Shown piece by piece: positions 23,741 through 30,237 of a DNA stretch of 30,237 nt. The stretch spans positions 1-30,237 of the forward strand of contig DQTM01000131.1 of the NCBI GenBank assembly GCA_015662785.1, written 5' to 3'. The notes below the pieces were generated by a model. It did no database searches, was not told where the DNA came from, and worked only from the letters and a program-made list of their open reading frames with translations. How positions within the stretch are numbered: the first letter of the stretch is position 1; every line of letters starts with the position of its first letter. The stretch is from Sulfurospirillum arcachonense (GTDB taxonomy: Bacteria > Campylobacterota > Campylobacteria > Campylobacterales > Sulfurospirillaceae). Both the position numbers and the translations under genes were made by a program.

Positions 23741-25485
23741 GATTTTGCCACTCTTATAATCTCATCTAGAGTTGTTATTCCATTTGAAGCTCTTATAACT
23801 CCATCTTGGAACATATCTGTAAAACCTTCACTAACTGCTTGGTCATGAATAGCTTTTTTACTTTCACCTTGAGCTATCATACTTGACAATTTTTCACTTA
23901 CTGGAAGAATTTCTGAAAGCATTTCTCTTCCTTTATATCCTGTTTGTGAACATTTTTCACAACCATGATGTTTATAAAATTGATATTTTTGAGGAAGATA
24001 GTGCTTAATATCATCAAATAGTGCTTGAGGAAGAGTGGTCTTTTCTTTACAATATGGGCAAAGTTTTCGAACAAGTCTTTGAGCCTCAATAGCAACCAAT
24101 GAACCACTTAGTAGGTATGGTTCTATTCCCATATCCATAACTCTTGTGATAGCACTAACAGCGTCATTCGTATGTAATGTTGAAAAAACCAAGTGCCCAG
24201 TAAGTGCAGCTTGAACAGCAATACGAAGTGTTTCTGAATCTCTAACTTCACCAATCATAATTATATCAGGATCTTGTCTTAGTATAGATTTTAGAGCTGT
24301 TGCAAAAGTAAGTCCTGCTTTTTGATTGACTTGCACTTGTTGGGTAAGGTTTAGTTGATATTCTACAGGGTCTTCAACGGTTATAATTTTAGTTGCTACA
24401 TTTTTGATTGCATTGAGAGCAGCGTAAAGAGTGGTTGTTTTACCACTTCCTGTAGGTCCTGTTACAAAGATGATGCCATAAGGTGCTTTCATTGCTTTTG
24501 CAAATTTTTTATAGTTATTTGGGTGCATTCCTAAATCTTCTATGTTTATCATAACTTTTGATTTATCAAGAATACGTATAACTATAGATTCTCCATTTAG
24601 TATAGGAAGAGTAGAAATTCTAAAATCAAACTCTTTTCCAAGTATTGTTGCTGAAAAACGGCCATCTTGAGGTTTTCTTTTTTCAGCTATATCCATATTT
24701 GATAAGAGCTTCATTCTAGAAGCAAGAGGAGGGTAGATGTCTTTATCAAATATAAATGTTTCATTAAGCATACCATCAATTCTACCTCTTACAACACAGT
24801 TATTTTCTGTTGGTTCTATATGTATATCACTTGCACCCGCTAGAATAGTTGTTTTTAGTATAATTTCAATAAGTTTTAAAATTCCTGATGATTCTTGTGG
24901 ATTTTCAGCAGCACTTGAAGTTATCTCTTTTCGTATCTCTCCTATTAATCCTTTAATACTCTCACTCATCTCTGCTTTATTGATATATTTTTCAATTTGA
25001 AATGGTTCAGCAATAATATATTTAACAAGTTTTCTAGGAAAAATTCTTTGAACACCCTCTTGTGAATTCATATTCATTGGGTCAATTAGTGCTATATAGA
25101 CATTTATTTCATCTTCTTTAATAGGAAGAGCACCAAGTTTTTTCAGTTGAGCAAATGGTAATTTGGCCAACATTCTATAATCTATATCAATAGAATCTAA
25201 GTCAATATATTTAAGTTTTAAGTTTTTAGCTAACTCTTTTAGAAAATAAGTTACTTCTATTGCAAAGTTGTTATTGATTTCTCCTAAGGTAATATAGCCT
25301 TTTTTGTAGAACTCAATAATTAAAAGTAATAAATCTTCTTTTGCAAAAAAACCACTTTTTACGAGTATATCTCCAAAGGTTTCTTTAGAGTTTTTAACTT
25401 GTTTTGATATTTCTTTAGCACTGTTTTCATCTATTATCCTATTGTCAATTAGGTAGTTTAATAGATTATCTGTTATTTTACTCAC
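23737..25485 (-). CDS. mshE: MshE/GspE/PilB-type assembly ATPase
   Basis: This hexameric secretion ATPase (582 aa) powers pilus or pseudopilus extension. An N-terminal MshEN/N1-like domain (about 1-170) precedes the catalytic core. The core has Walker A GPTGSGKTT (343-351), an Asp box (IITVEDPVEYQL), Walker B (DPDIIMIGEVRD, 405-416), and a His box (STLHTNDA). A zinc-binding tetrad is present (C476-x2-C479, C509-x2-C512), which marks extension ATPases as opposed to PilT. The position of the RLGxxL arginine that contacts c-di-GMP in Vibrio MshE reads T36-F-G-D-I-L here, so c-di-GMP control may be absent. It lies between mshG (overlap) and an unknown gene (12-base gap). Confidence 0.93.
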   Translation of the reverse strand: MSKITDNLLNYLIDNRIIDENSAKEISKQVKNSKETFGDILVKSGFFAKEDLLLLIIEFYKKGYITLGEINNNFAIEVTYFLKELAKNLKLKYIDLDSIDIDYRMLAKLPFAQLKKLGALPIKEDEINVYIALIDPMNMNSQEGVQRIFPRKLVKYIIAEPFQIEKYINKAEMSESIKGLIGEIRKEITSSAAENPQESSGILKLIEIILKTTILAGASDIHIEPTENNCVVRGRIDGMLNETFIFDKDIYPPLASRMKLLSNMDIAEKRKPQDGRFSATILGKEFDFRISTLPILNGESIVIRILDKSKVMINIEDLGMHPNNYKKFAKAMKAPYGIIFVTGPTGSGKTTTLYAALNAIKNVATKIITVEDPVEYQLNLTQQVQVNQKAGLTFATALKSILRQDPDIIMIGEVRDSETLRIAVQAALTGHLVFSTLHTNDAVSAITRVMDMGIEPYLLSGSLVAIEAQRLVRKLCPYCKEKTTLPQALFDDIKHYLPQKYQFYKHHGCEKCSQTGYKGREMLSEILPVSEKLSSMIAQGESKKAIHDQAVSEGFTDMFQDGVIRASNGITTLDEIIRVAKS

Positions 25486-25497
25486 TTATTCGCCTTT

Positions 25498-26049
25498 TTA
25501 CCAATATGTACGCACTTTAGTTATTTTACCATTTTTATAGGTTCTTAAGAAGATTTTTTTAACTTTTTGATGTAATTCAATAGATAATTTATAAGTTATT
25601 TCATTATTGTCATCATCATTGAACCAATAAGCACTATTTCTATAGTCATAATCTCCACTTACAAATTTGTTAAATATTATAGATAAGATATATTTTGTTT
25701 TAGGTAAATTGATATAAGATATATCTACATCATCTACTAAAGCATGATAAAGAAGCTTTTTTTGATAAAGTATAGTTGCAAAATATGCTGCATTTTCTCT
25801 TGCTTCTGCTGATTTATATAGTTTTACTATAGGAAGGATAGTTCTGTTTATCATATCAACTTCTAGACAAGAGTGTGCATATATGTTCAGAAATTCTTCA
25901 TCACTTTTATATTTTTGATATAAATCACCAGCTTTTAGGCAGGTTTTTCTATAGTTTTTTTCTTTATAAAATTTTAAAATATCATTTTTGTCTGTTGCAT
26001 TTATAAATGTTGTTAGTATTATAAAAACCAAGCCTATTTTATTAATCAT
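25498..26049 (-). CDS. Exported protein of unknown function in the pilus operon
   Basis: I do not recognise this 183-residue protein. It begins with a signal peptide (MINKIGLVFIILTTFINA), followed by a helical, tyrosine/lysine-rich body with TPR-like spacing (DILKFYKEKNYRKTCLKAG, LYQKYKSDEEFLNIYAHSC) and an acidic DDDNN stretch near 143. The C-terminus is basic and beta-like. I start it at ATG 26049 because GGAG lies six bases upstream. The in-frame TTG 26061 lacks a site. It overlaps mshN by eight bases and sits where Vibrio MSHA operons have no gene, so it is a candidate Campylobacterota-specific periplasmic component. C. jejuni has an extra gene at a similar place in its cts cluster (from memory). 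Confidence 0.72.
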   Translation of the reverse strand: MINKIGLVFIILTTFINATDKNDILKFYKEKNYRKTCLKAGDLYQKYKSDEEFLNIYAHSCLEVDMINRTILPIVKLYKSAEARENAAYFATILYQKKLLYHALVDDVDISYINLPKTKYILSIIFNKFVSGDYDYRNSAYWFNDDDNNEITYKLSIELHQKVKKIFLRTYKNGKITKVRTYW

Positions 26050-26911
26050 CTGTATCTCCAAGTTCTATTTTATGTAATAAGGCACTTAACCTTTTTGAGT
26101 TATTATTTGAAAGGTAGGCTTTTAATGCCCTAGTTGCATCTTCTTTTTGGTTTAGTTTTACTTTTGATTTGGCAAACCAATACCAACTTTTTGCATTTTG
26201 TGAATCAATATCATTTGCGGTCAGTGACCATTTTAGTGAATCAATATATTTTTTCTCATAATAATACTCTTCTGCTAACATTAGAGCAAATACTATACTT
26301 GAAGTAGAGTAATATTTATCTTTTAGATAAGCAATAGTATCTATCTCTTGCATATCAATTGAGATTTTTACCTTCTGTTTTGGAATTTCTTGTTTTGAAA
26401 TATTTGTTTGAATTTCTCTTATTGGTTGTACTATTTGATATTTTTCTTTTGTAGTGATATCTTGCTTTTTATCACTATATTTTAAGTTTAGTGTTAAAAA
26501 CCCATTGGAAGAGAAGAGTTCACTTCCTTGATCTGTTGGTTCAAGTTTAAAGTGATAAGGTTTTGAATTATCTTTTTTAATAATAACTTTTTCTATTTCA
26601 ATTATCTGTTTTTCACTAGCATTAGATTCTATTGGCATAACTATAGTATTTTTATTTTTTATGCTATTGTTTATAACTGATTGTGTTGCTTTTTTGCTAG
26701 ATTGTACGGTTTTTATTTCAGGTTTTTTATCTGTTTTTTCAATAGCAGTTTGTGTAATTATAGTGAGTTGTTCTGGAAAATATATTGTATAAGTGATTGA
26801 GAATAAAATTGTTATTATTAATAGCATAAAAATATATAATTTACTTTTTTGTTTTATTTTATATTTGAACCATTTTTTTTCTAATTCTATAATTTCTTCT
26901 GTATTAAACAT
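26042..26911 (-). CDS. MshN-like bitopic membrane protein with C-terminal TPR
   Basis: This 289-residue protein has a short cytoplasmic N-terminus, one membrane helix (about 25-45, LYIFMLLIITILFSITYTIY), a low-complexity lysine/serine/threonine linker (about 60-130) and a C-terminal helical TPR-like region (about 200-289, YYEKKYIDSLKWSLTANDID, SWYWFAKSKVKLNQKEDATR). This architecture and its place between the ATPase MshM and MshE match MshN of Vibrio MSHA operons, though sequence similarity cannot be judged by eye. MshN is thought to bridge cytoplasmic ATPase and periplasm. It overlaps mshM by eight bases. A run of eight A lies near its start. Confidence 0.68.
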   Translation of the reverse strand: MFNTEEIIELEKKWFKYKIKQKSKLYIFMLLIITILFSITYTIYFPEQLTIITQTAIEKTDKKPEIKTVQSSKKATQSVINNSIKNKNTIVMPIESNASEKQIIEIEKVIIKKDNSKPYHFKLEPTDQGSELFSSNGFLTLNLKYSDKKQDITTKEKYQIVQPIREIQTNISKQEIPKQKVKISIDMQEIDTIAYLKDKYYSTSSIVFALMLAEEYYYEKKYIDSLKWSLTANDIDSQNAKSWYWFAKSKVKLNQKEDATRALKAYLSNNNSKRLSALLHKIELGDTDD

Positions 26912-27710
26912 TTATCATTCCTAGGTTTATGGCTGCCATCTCAATAAATTTTAATTTTAATGTTTTTCTGCTTACTATTGAAGGTTTATTGACATCATAA
27001 TATTCTAAGATTTCAAATAGTTTATACATGAGTTTATTTATAGTTCTTAGGTTCCCTTTCGTTACTTTCATAAGAAACTTATAATGAGAATCTTTAAATA
27101 GAGATAGATGTTCAAATTTATTATGAAAAAGCATTTTTTTTTCAATGTAGGTTTTAACCTCATTGATTGATGAGTTATGTAATTCTATTGTTTCCCAAAT
27201 TCTTGTTTGAAAATAATCTTTCGCTAAAACATCCTCTTTCTCAGTTTTATGGACAGTAAAAAGGAATTTAAATTTTCTTGAATCTGACATTAGCCTAATC
27301 TTTTCTATAAGCTCTTGTGGATAAAGTTGAGCTTCATCTATAAGTACGGTAACAGATGATTTTTCTTCAAGTTTTTTAGTAGCAGTTGATAGAAATTCAT
27401 TATAACCTGAAAACTTAGGAGAGTCTTCTTTAAAAACATTTTCGTATAGTGCTTTTAAAAACTCTTTTTCATCAAAAAAAGGTCTTGGGAAAAAGACCAC
27501 ATTTTTTTTATCTTTATAATCATTATATATTTTTTGCAGAAGAAATGTTTTACCAGTTCCTGGTTTACCAAAAAAAAGAATCAGTTTAAGAGGCTTATTA
27601 AGTGCTTGAACAAGTCTCTCATATGCATATACTGATTTATCTAAGTTCACATAATCAAAAACCTCTCCATCAACGAAGATGTTTTTGATTTGGATATAGT
27701 TACTGGTCAT
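26904..27710 (-). CDS. mshM: MshM/ExeA-type AAA ATPase
   Basis: This is a 268-residue ATPase of the ExeA/MshM/GspA family. Walker A GKPGTGKT is at 48-55, Walker B VTVLIDEA at 120-127, a sensor-1 FKFLFTVHKTE segment near 148-158, and an arginine-finger-like FQTRIWETIEL. A winged or helical C-terminal lid ends with GNLRTINKLMYKLFEIL (about 225-241), typical of the family. Partners such as ExeB/MshN help insert the secretin. Here it sits between the secretin gene mshL (11-base overlap) and mshN. It probably corresponds to ctsP in C. jejuni (inference from order and fold). Several A/T runs of eight or nine occur in the gene. Confidence 0.88.
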   Translation of the reverse strand: MTSNYIQIKNIFVDGEVFDYVNLDKSVYAYERLVQALNKPLKLILFFGKPGTGKTFLLQKIYNDYKDKKNVVFFPRPFFDEKEFLKALYENVFKEDSPKFSGYNEFLSTATKKLEEKSSVTVLIDEAQLYPQELIEKIRLMSDSRKFKFLFTVHKTEKEDVLAKDYFQTRIWETIELHNSSINEVKTYIEKKMLFHNKFEHLSLFKDSHYKFLMKVTKGNLRTINKLMYKLFEILEYYDVNKPSIVSRKTLKLKFIEMAAINLGMINV

Positions 27711-29172
27711 ATATTCTCTTAGAGAAGCCTAGGTCTTTAAGTGTAGCTTTTGTATCGTCTTTTGCACCTATGATTCTAGGAGTAATAACAAATATAAGCT
27801 CTTTTACTGTTGTTTTAGTTGCTTCAGATTTAAAAGCTTCTCCAATCAAAGGAATTTCACTTAAAAAAGAGACACTTGATTCGTCACTACTAATACTTCT
27901 GGTAATTAGTCCACCAAGAATTATAGTGTTTCCATTTGCTACTTTCACAATAGTAGAAAGTTTCTTTTCTGATGTATCTGGAGCAATTTCTCTTGGAGTT
28001 ATTTGTTTACCATCGTCTTCTGGGTATTTGAAATTACTAACAGCTGGGTTTATTCTTAAAATTATATCATTATCTTTAGTAATTTCAGGAGTAATATTTA
28101 GTAGTATACCTATGAAGACAGAAAAATTATCGTAAGACTCACTTACCGTTCCTGTATTATCTGCACTATTTTCAGTACTTCTTACCCTATAGTTAATATT
28201 GTCACCAATTGTTATGAGTGCTTGTTGGTTGTTCATAGATAGTATCTTTGGGCTAGATATTATCATTCCCTCTCCTTGAGTGTTTACAAAGTCTATTAAT
28301 CCTTCCATACTAAATACTGCATCACTTATATTTGTTATTGTGCCTGAACTAACAGTTGCTATTGAACTTACAATATCTTGAGTATTATTTGCTGTAGTCT
28401 TATGACCTAATGATAAGCTAAATTTACTCCAATCAATTCCAGTTTGAGAACTTTCTTCTAATGCTACACTAACAATACTAACGTCAATAAGTACTTGTTT
28501 ATGTAAGTTTTTTTCTAAAGTATTTAAATAATCTTGAACTCTTTTAAGTTGTGTTTTTGTACCAGTGACAGTTATTAATCCTGCATTTGCATTAACAATT
28601 GGAGCTTGGGCTACATAATCTTCGGCTCCCGTATTTAATATTGAAGTAGTCTCTGCGAGCATTGTTGACCAAAAATCAAATATTTCTATTGAGTTAATAG
28701 TATGATCACCATTGCCTGCCGCAGTTCCACCTGTATCACCTTTTGCTATAACTGCATCAACTGATGCGTTAAGGTTTGCAGTACCCTGTCTTACAGAAGT
28801 AACATAGTCTAGTACAAAAGTTTTAGTTTTAAGAGCAGATATTTTTAGAAAATTTTTGTTATATTCATAGTACAAATCATTATCTTCAATAAGAACTTTA
28901 AAAATTTCATCTAATGAAAGATTTTTAATATTTACTCCGTACAACTCTTTTTGTACAAGCGTTGAAGCAAATGTATCTTTTACGATGATACTAAAATCAC
29001 AGCTATCTGCTATTTGTGTTAATAGTTCAATAACTGTTACTTTTTCTGAAGTCTTTATATTAAATACTCTATAATCACAACTCTTCGCAGCACTTAGTGG
29101 TTGACTTAAGATAACCATAAAGGCTATCAGTAAGATATACTTACTTTGAAGAAAATTTAATTTTGCTAACAT
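27700..29172 (-). CDS. mshL: MshL-type secretin, outer-membrane channel
   Basis: Secretins form gated 12-15-mer outer-membrane pores for pili, pseudopili or DNA. The 490 residues begin with a signal peptide (to about residue 29, ILSQPLSAAK). It has no lipobox cysteine, unlike Vibrio MshL. An STN/N0-like domain (about 40-110), an N1 ring-building domain with AGLITVTGTKTQLKRVQDYL (about 195-215), and the C-terminal secretin core follow. The core includes KILSMNNQQALITIGDNINY, VANGNTIILGGLI, FLSEIPLIGEAFKS and KELIFVITPRII. The ATG has AGGAAG upstream and lies 32 bases inside mshK, an unusually long overlap. The likely C. jejuni counterpart is ctsD. Confidence 0.92.
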   Translation of the reverse strand: MLAKLNFLQSKYILLIAFMVILSQPLSAAKSCDYRVFNIKTSEKVTVIELLTQIADSCDFSIIVKDTFASTLVQKELYGVNIKNLSLDEIFKVLIEDNDLYYEYNKNFLKISALKTKTFVLDYVTSVRQGTANLNASVDAVIAKGDTGGTAAGNGDHTINSIEIFDFWSTMLAETTSILNTGAEDYVAQAPIVNANAGLITVTGTKTQLKRVQDYLNTLEKNLHKQVLIDVSIVSVALEESSQTGIDWSKFSLSLGHKTTANNTQDIVSSIATVSSGTITNISDAVFSMEGLIDFVNTQGEGMIISSPKILSMNNQQALITIGDNINYRVRSTENSADNTGTVSESYDNFSVFIGILLNITPEITKDNDIILRINPAVSNFKYPEDDGKQITPREIAPDTSEKKLSTIVKVANGNTIILGGLITRSISSDESSVSFLSEIPLIGEAFKSEATKTTVKELIFVITPRIIGAKDDTKATLKDLGFSKRIYDQ

Positions 29173-29557
29173 TGCTCTTCCTTATAAAAAGTTCCTTTTT
29201 AGAGTGCTCATTTTTTATGATTACACTATTACTTCTAATACTTACCAATTTAAAATCACCAATTTCACTATGGAGTTTATACCATTGTCCATTTAATTTC
29301 GCTTTATTATTTAATATCGCAGTTAAGGTATAAGTAGGCTTTTTTATTGTTACCGTACCATTACCATCTTTTGCAACCACTTTGCTATAAGTCATTATAA
29401 AAGGGTTTTTGACTCTATCTATTTGTGAGTTAGATATACCTATTCGTTTTTTTCCAATTTGCGAAAATAACTTATCATATTCTTTTATATCATTTTTTGC
29501 TGCAACTAGCGTTGAAGACAGAATTAGTGATAGAATCAAGGTTACTATTGGTTTCAA
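29141..29557 (-). CDS. MshK/CtsR-like small periplasmic pilus protein
   Basis: This small exported protein is about 138 aa. The likely start is TTG 29557, which gives a clean signal peptide (MKPIVTLILSLILSSTLVAA), has GGGGGAT six bases upstream and overlaps the mshJ stop by four bases. The alternative ATG 29572 adds five residues with two acidic ones and lacks a ribosome binding site. The mature part has YDKLFSQIGKKRIGI and a compact beta segment (TYTLTAILNNKAKLNGQWYK, LHSEIGDFKLVSIRSNSVII). This resembles PilP/MshK/GspC-type homology-region folds that contact the secretin. Its order next to mshL agrees. Similarity is to the fold pattern only. Confidence 0.68.
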   Translation of the reverse strand: MKPIVTLILSLILSSTLVAAKNDIKEYDKLFSQIGKKRIGISNSQIDRVKNPFIMTYSKVVAKDGNGTVTIKKPTYTLTAILNNKAKLNGQWYKLHSEIGDFKLVSIRSNSVIIKNEHSKKELFIRKSNVSKIKFSSK

Positions 29558-30198
29558 TATTTCATCCCCCATACAGCTATATCAAGAGTTGCAGTAATGG
29601 TGTCACTGCTTTCTAAATTTAGGTTGTTTATGTCAACAACAAGTTCACTCTCTTCTAGCTCGTTAATAAACTTAAGTATGTTATTGAATTCACCATTAAA
29701 GTTTATTTGAACTGTTAAAACTTGTTGAATTTCTTGAAGATTTGGTTCAGAAAAACTATTACCAATAAGAGCTATTTCGATGCCATATTTTTTTGCTATA
29801 AAAGCTATAGAATCTAAAAATTTTGCCCAGTTTTTATCATTAAACAAGAGATAAGACAACTCTTTTAGTTTTGTATCTACATACGCATTTGAATATTTTA
29901 CATCTTCAAGAAGATTTTTTTGTTTTTTGACTTCTAAATTCATTTTTTTAATAATGAAATTTTTGTCACCATTTCTTGTTGTAGAGTTTAGGTATGCTTT
30001 TTCTTGATTTAATTTAGAGTGGATATTTTTATGTGTATTTTTTGTTTTTTTAAGCATCTTTTCCGTAACAGGAAAAAGATATGAATAAATAACAAATCCA
30101 ATAGCAACAAATACCATCAAAAAAACTAGTGAGAGTTCACTGCTTTTTTTGCCTTTAAGATAATTATCTATCTTATCAAATGTACTAGGTCCACTCAT
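29554..30198 (-). CDS. MshJ/PilO-like pilus alignment protein
   Basis: This 214-residue bitopic protein has a short cytoplasmic N-terminus, a membrane helix at about 20-42 (ELSLVFLMVFVAIGFVIYSY), a lysine-rich coiled coil (about 44-100) and a periplasmic alpha/beta domain. The domain includes WAKFLDSIAFIAKKYGIEIA, VQINFNGEFNNILKFINELE and a final beta hairpin (TATLDIAVWGMKY). This is the PilO/GspM/MshJ pattern, part of the inner-membrane alignment complex that links platform and secretin. It lies two bases after the preceding gene's stop. Assignment rests on architecture and operon order. Confidence 0.75.
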   Translation of the reverse strand: MSGPSTFDKIDNYLKGKKSSELSLVFLMVFVAIGFVIYSYLFPVTEKMLKKTKNTHKNIHSKLNQEKAYLNSTTRNGDKNFIIKKMNLEVKKQKNLLEDVKYSNAYVDTKLKELSYLLFNDKNWAKFLDSIAFIAKKYGIEIALIGNSFSEPNLQEIQQVLTVQINFNGEFNNILKFINELEESELVVDINNLNLESSDTITATLDIAVWGMKY

Positions 30199-30200
30199 GA

Positions 30201-30237
30201 TTAAAGTCCTACCACTATCTGACTAAGATAAAGATTA
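30201..30237 (-). CDS. C-terminal tail of the next upstream pilus gene (partial)
   Basis: The last 37 bases of the window, read on the minus strand, end an open frame in NLYLSQIVVGL followed by TAA (30203-30201), two bases before the mshJ ATG. From MSHA gene order this should be an MshI/PilM-PilN-type protein, but eleven residues cannot identify it. Confidence 0.45.
   Translation of the reverse strand, partial: NLYLSQIVVGL

Noticed and set aside
27100..27560. Runs of eight or nine A/T in mshM (for example T9 near 27134 and A8 near 27570) as phase-variation switches
   Set aside because: Such runs are common by chance in DNA this A+T-rich, all keep the reading frame, and no G/C tracts typical of epsilonproteobacterial contingency loci are present.

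Overview
The window is a gene-dense, A+T-rich bacterial chromosome segment. I infer a member of the Campylobacterota (epsilonproteobacteria), probably Sulfurimonas-like. The main reason is gene order: pyrD, an M16 protease, dapA, a short-chain dehydrogenase, pgsA, msbA, cysS, murJ, a DUF342/FapA-family gene, ruvA, ddl, a small Phd-like gene, an alpha/beta hydrolase and a membrane-anchored murF. From memory this matches the block that Campylobacter jejuni and Helicobacter pylori keep together. The flgH/pta/ackA neighbourhood and the pilus cluster with C. jejuni cts-type order fit as well. I cannot fix the genus without a search.

Layout. (1) 1-518: an internally deleted remnant of a DNA alkylation repair (AlkC/COG4335-like) gene. 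(2) 522-6839, minus strand: one tightly packed operon read pyrD, M16 peptidase, dapA, FabL-like reductase, pgsA, rseP, yggS. (3) 6905-7540, plus strand: a LysE-family exporter. Its stop codon overlaps the stop of the convergent operon murJ-cysS-msbA (7537-12033, minus). (4) 12134-18364, plus strand: FapA-family gene, ruvA, a 29-codon ORF carrying two RNA hairpins, ddl, an orphan Phd/YefM-like gene, an alpha/beta hydrolase, acylphosphatase and murF, nearly all overlapping. (5) 18453-21721: pta-ackA. (6) 21761-22460: flgH, broken by a frameshift and a nonsense codon. (7) 22499-30237, minus strand: an MSHA-type (type IV pilus / type II secretion-like) assembly operon ordered partial gene, J, K, L, M, N, unknown gene, E, G. 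No pilin gene is visible.

How the genes fit together. Envelope biogenesis dominates: meso-DAP/lysine supply (dapA), D-Ala-D-Ala and its addition to UDP-MurNAc-tripeptide (ddl, murF), lipid II flipping (murJ), lipid A export (msbA), acidic phospholipid synthesis (pgsA), fatty-acid reduction (FabL-like) and envelope stress proteolysis (rseP). pta-ackA interconverts acetyl-CoA and acetate with ATP. The pilus operon supplies the secretin, ATPase, platform protein and alignment proteins of a surface or DNA-uptake machine. It resembles the Campylobacter Cts transformation locus.

Signals not explained by ordinary genes: (a) the palindrome TACATGTA occurs 18 times by my count against about one expected, and is absent from the pilus operon; (b) a possible leader-peptide and hairpin device sits between ruvA and ddl; (c) two decayed genes (alkC-like and flgH) are caught at different stages of loss; (d) a lone antitoxin-like gene is embedded in a peptidoglycan operon; (e) murF appears to have membrane helices in place of its usual N-terminal substrate domain.
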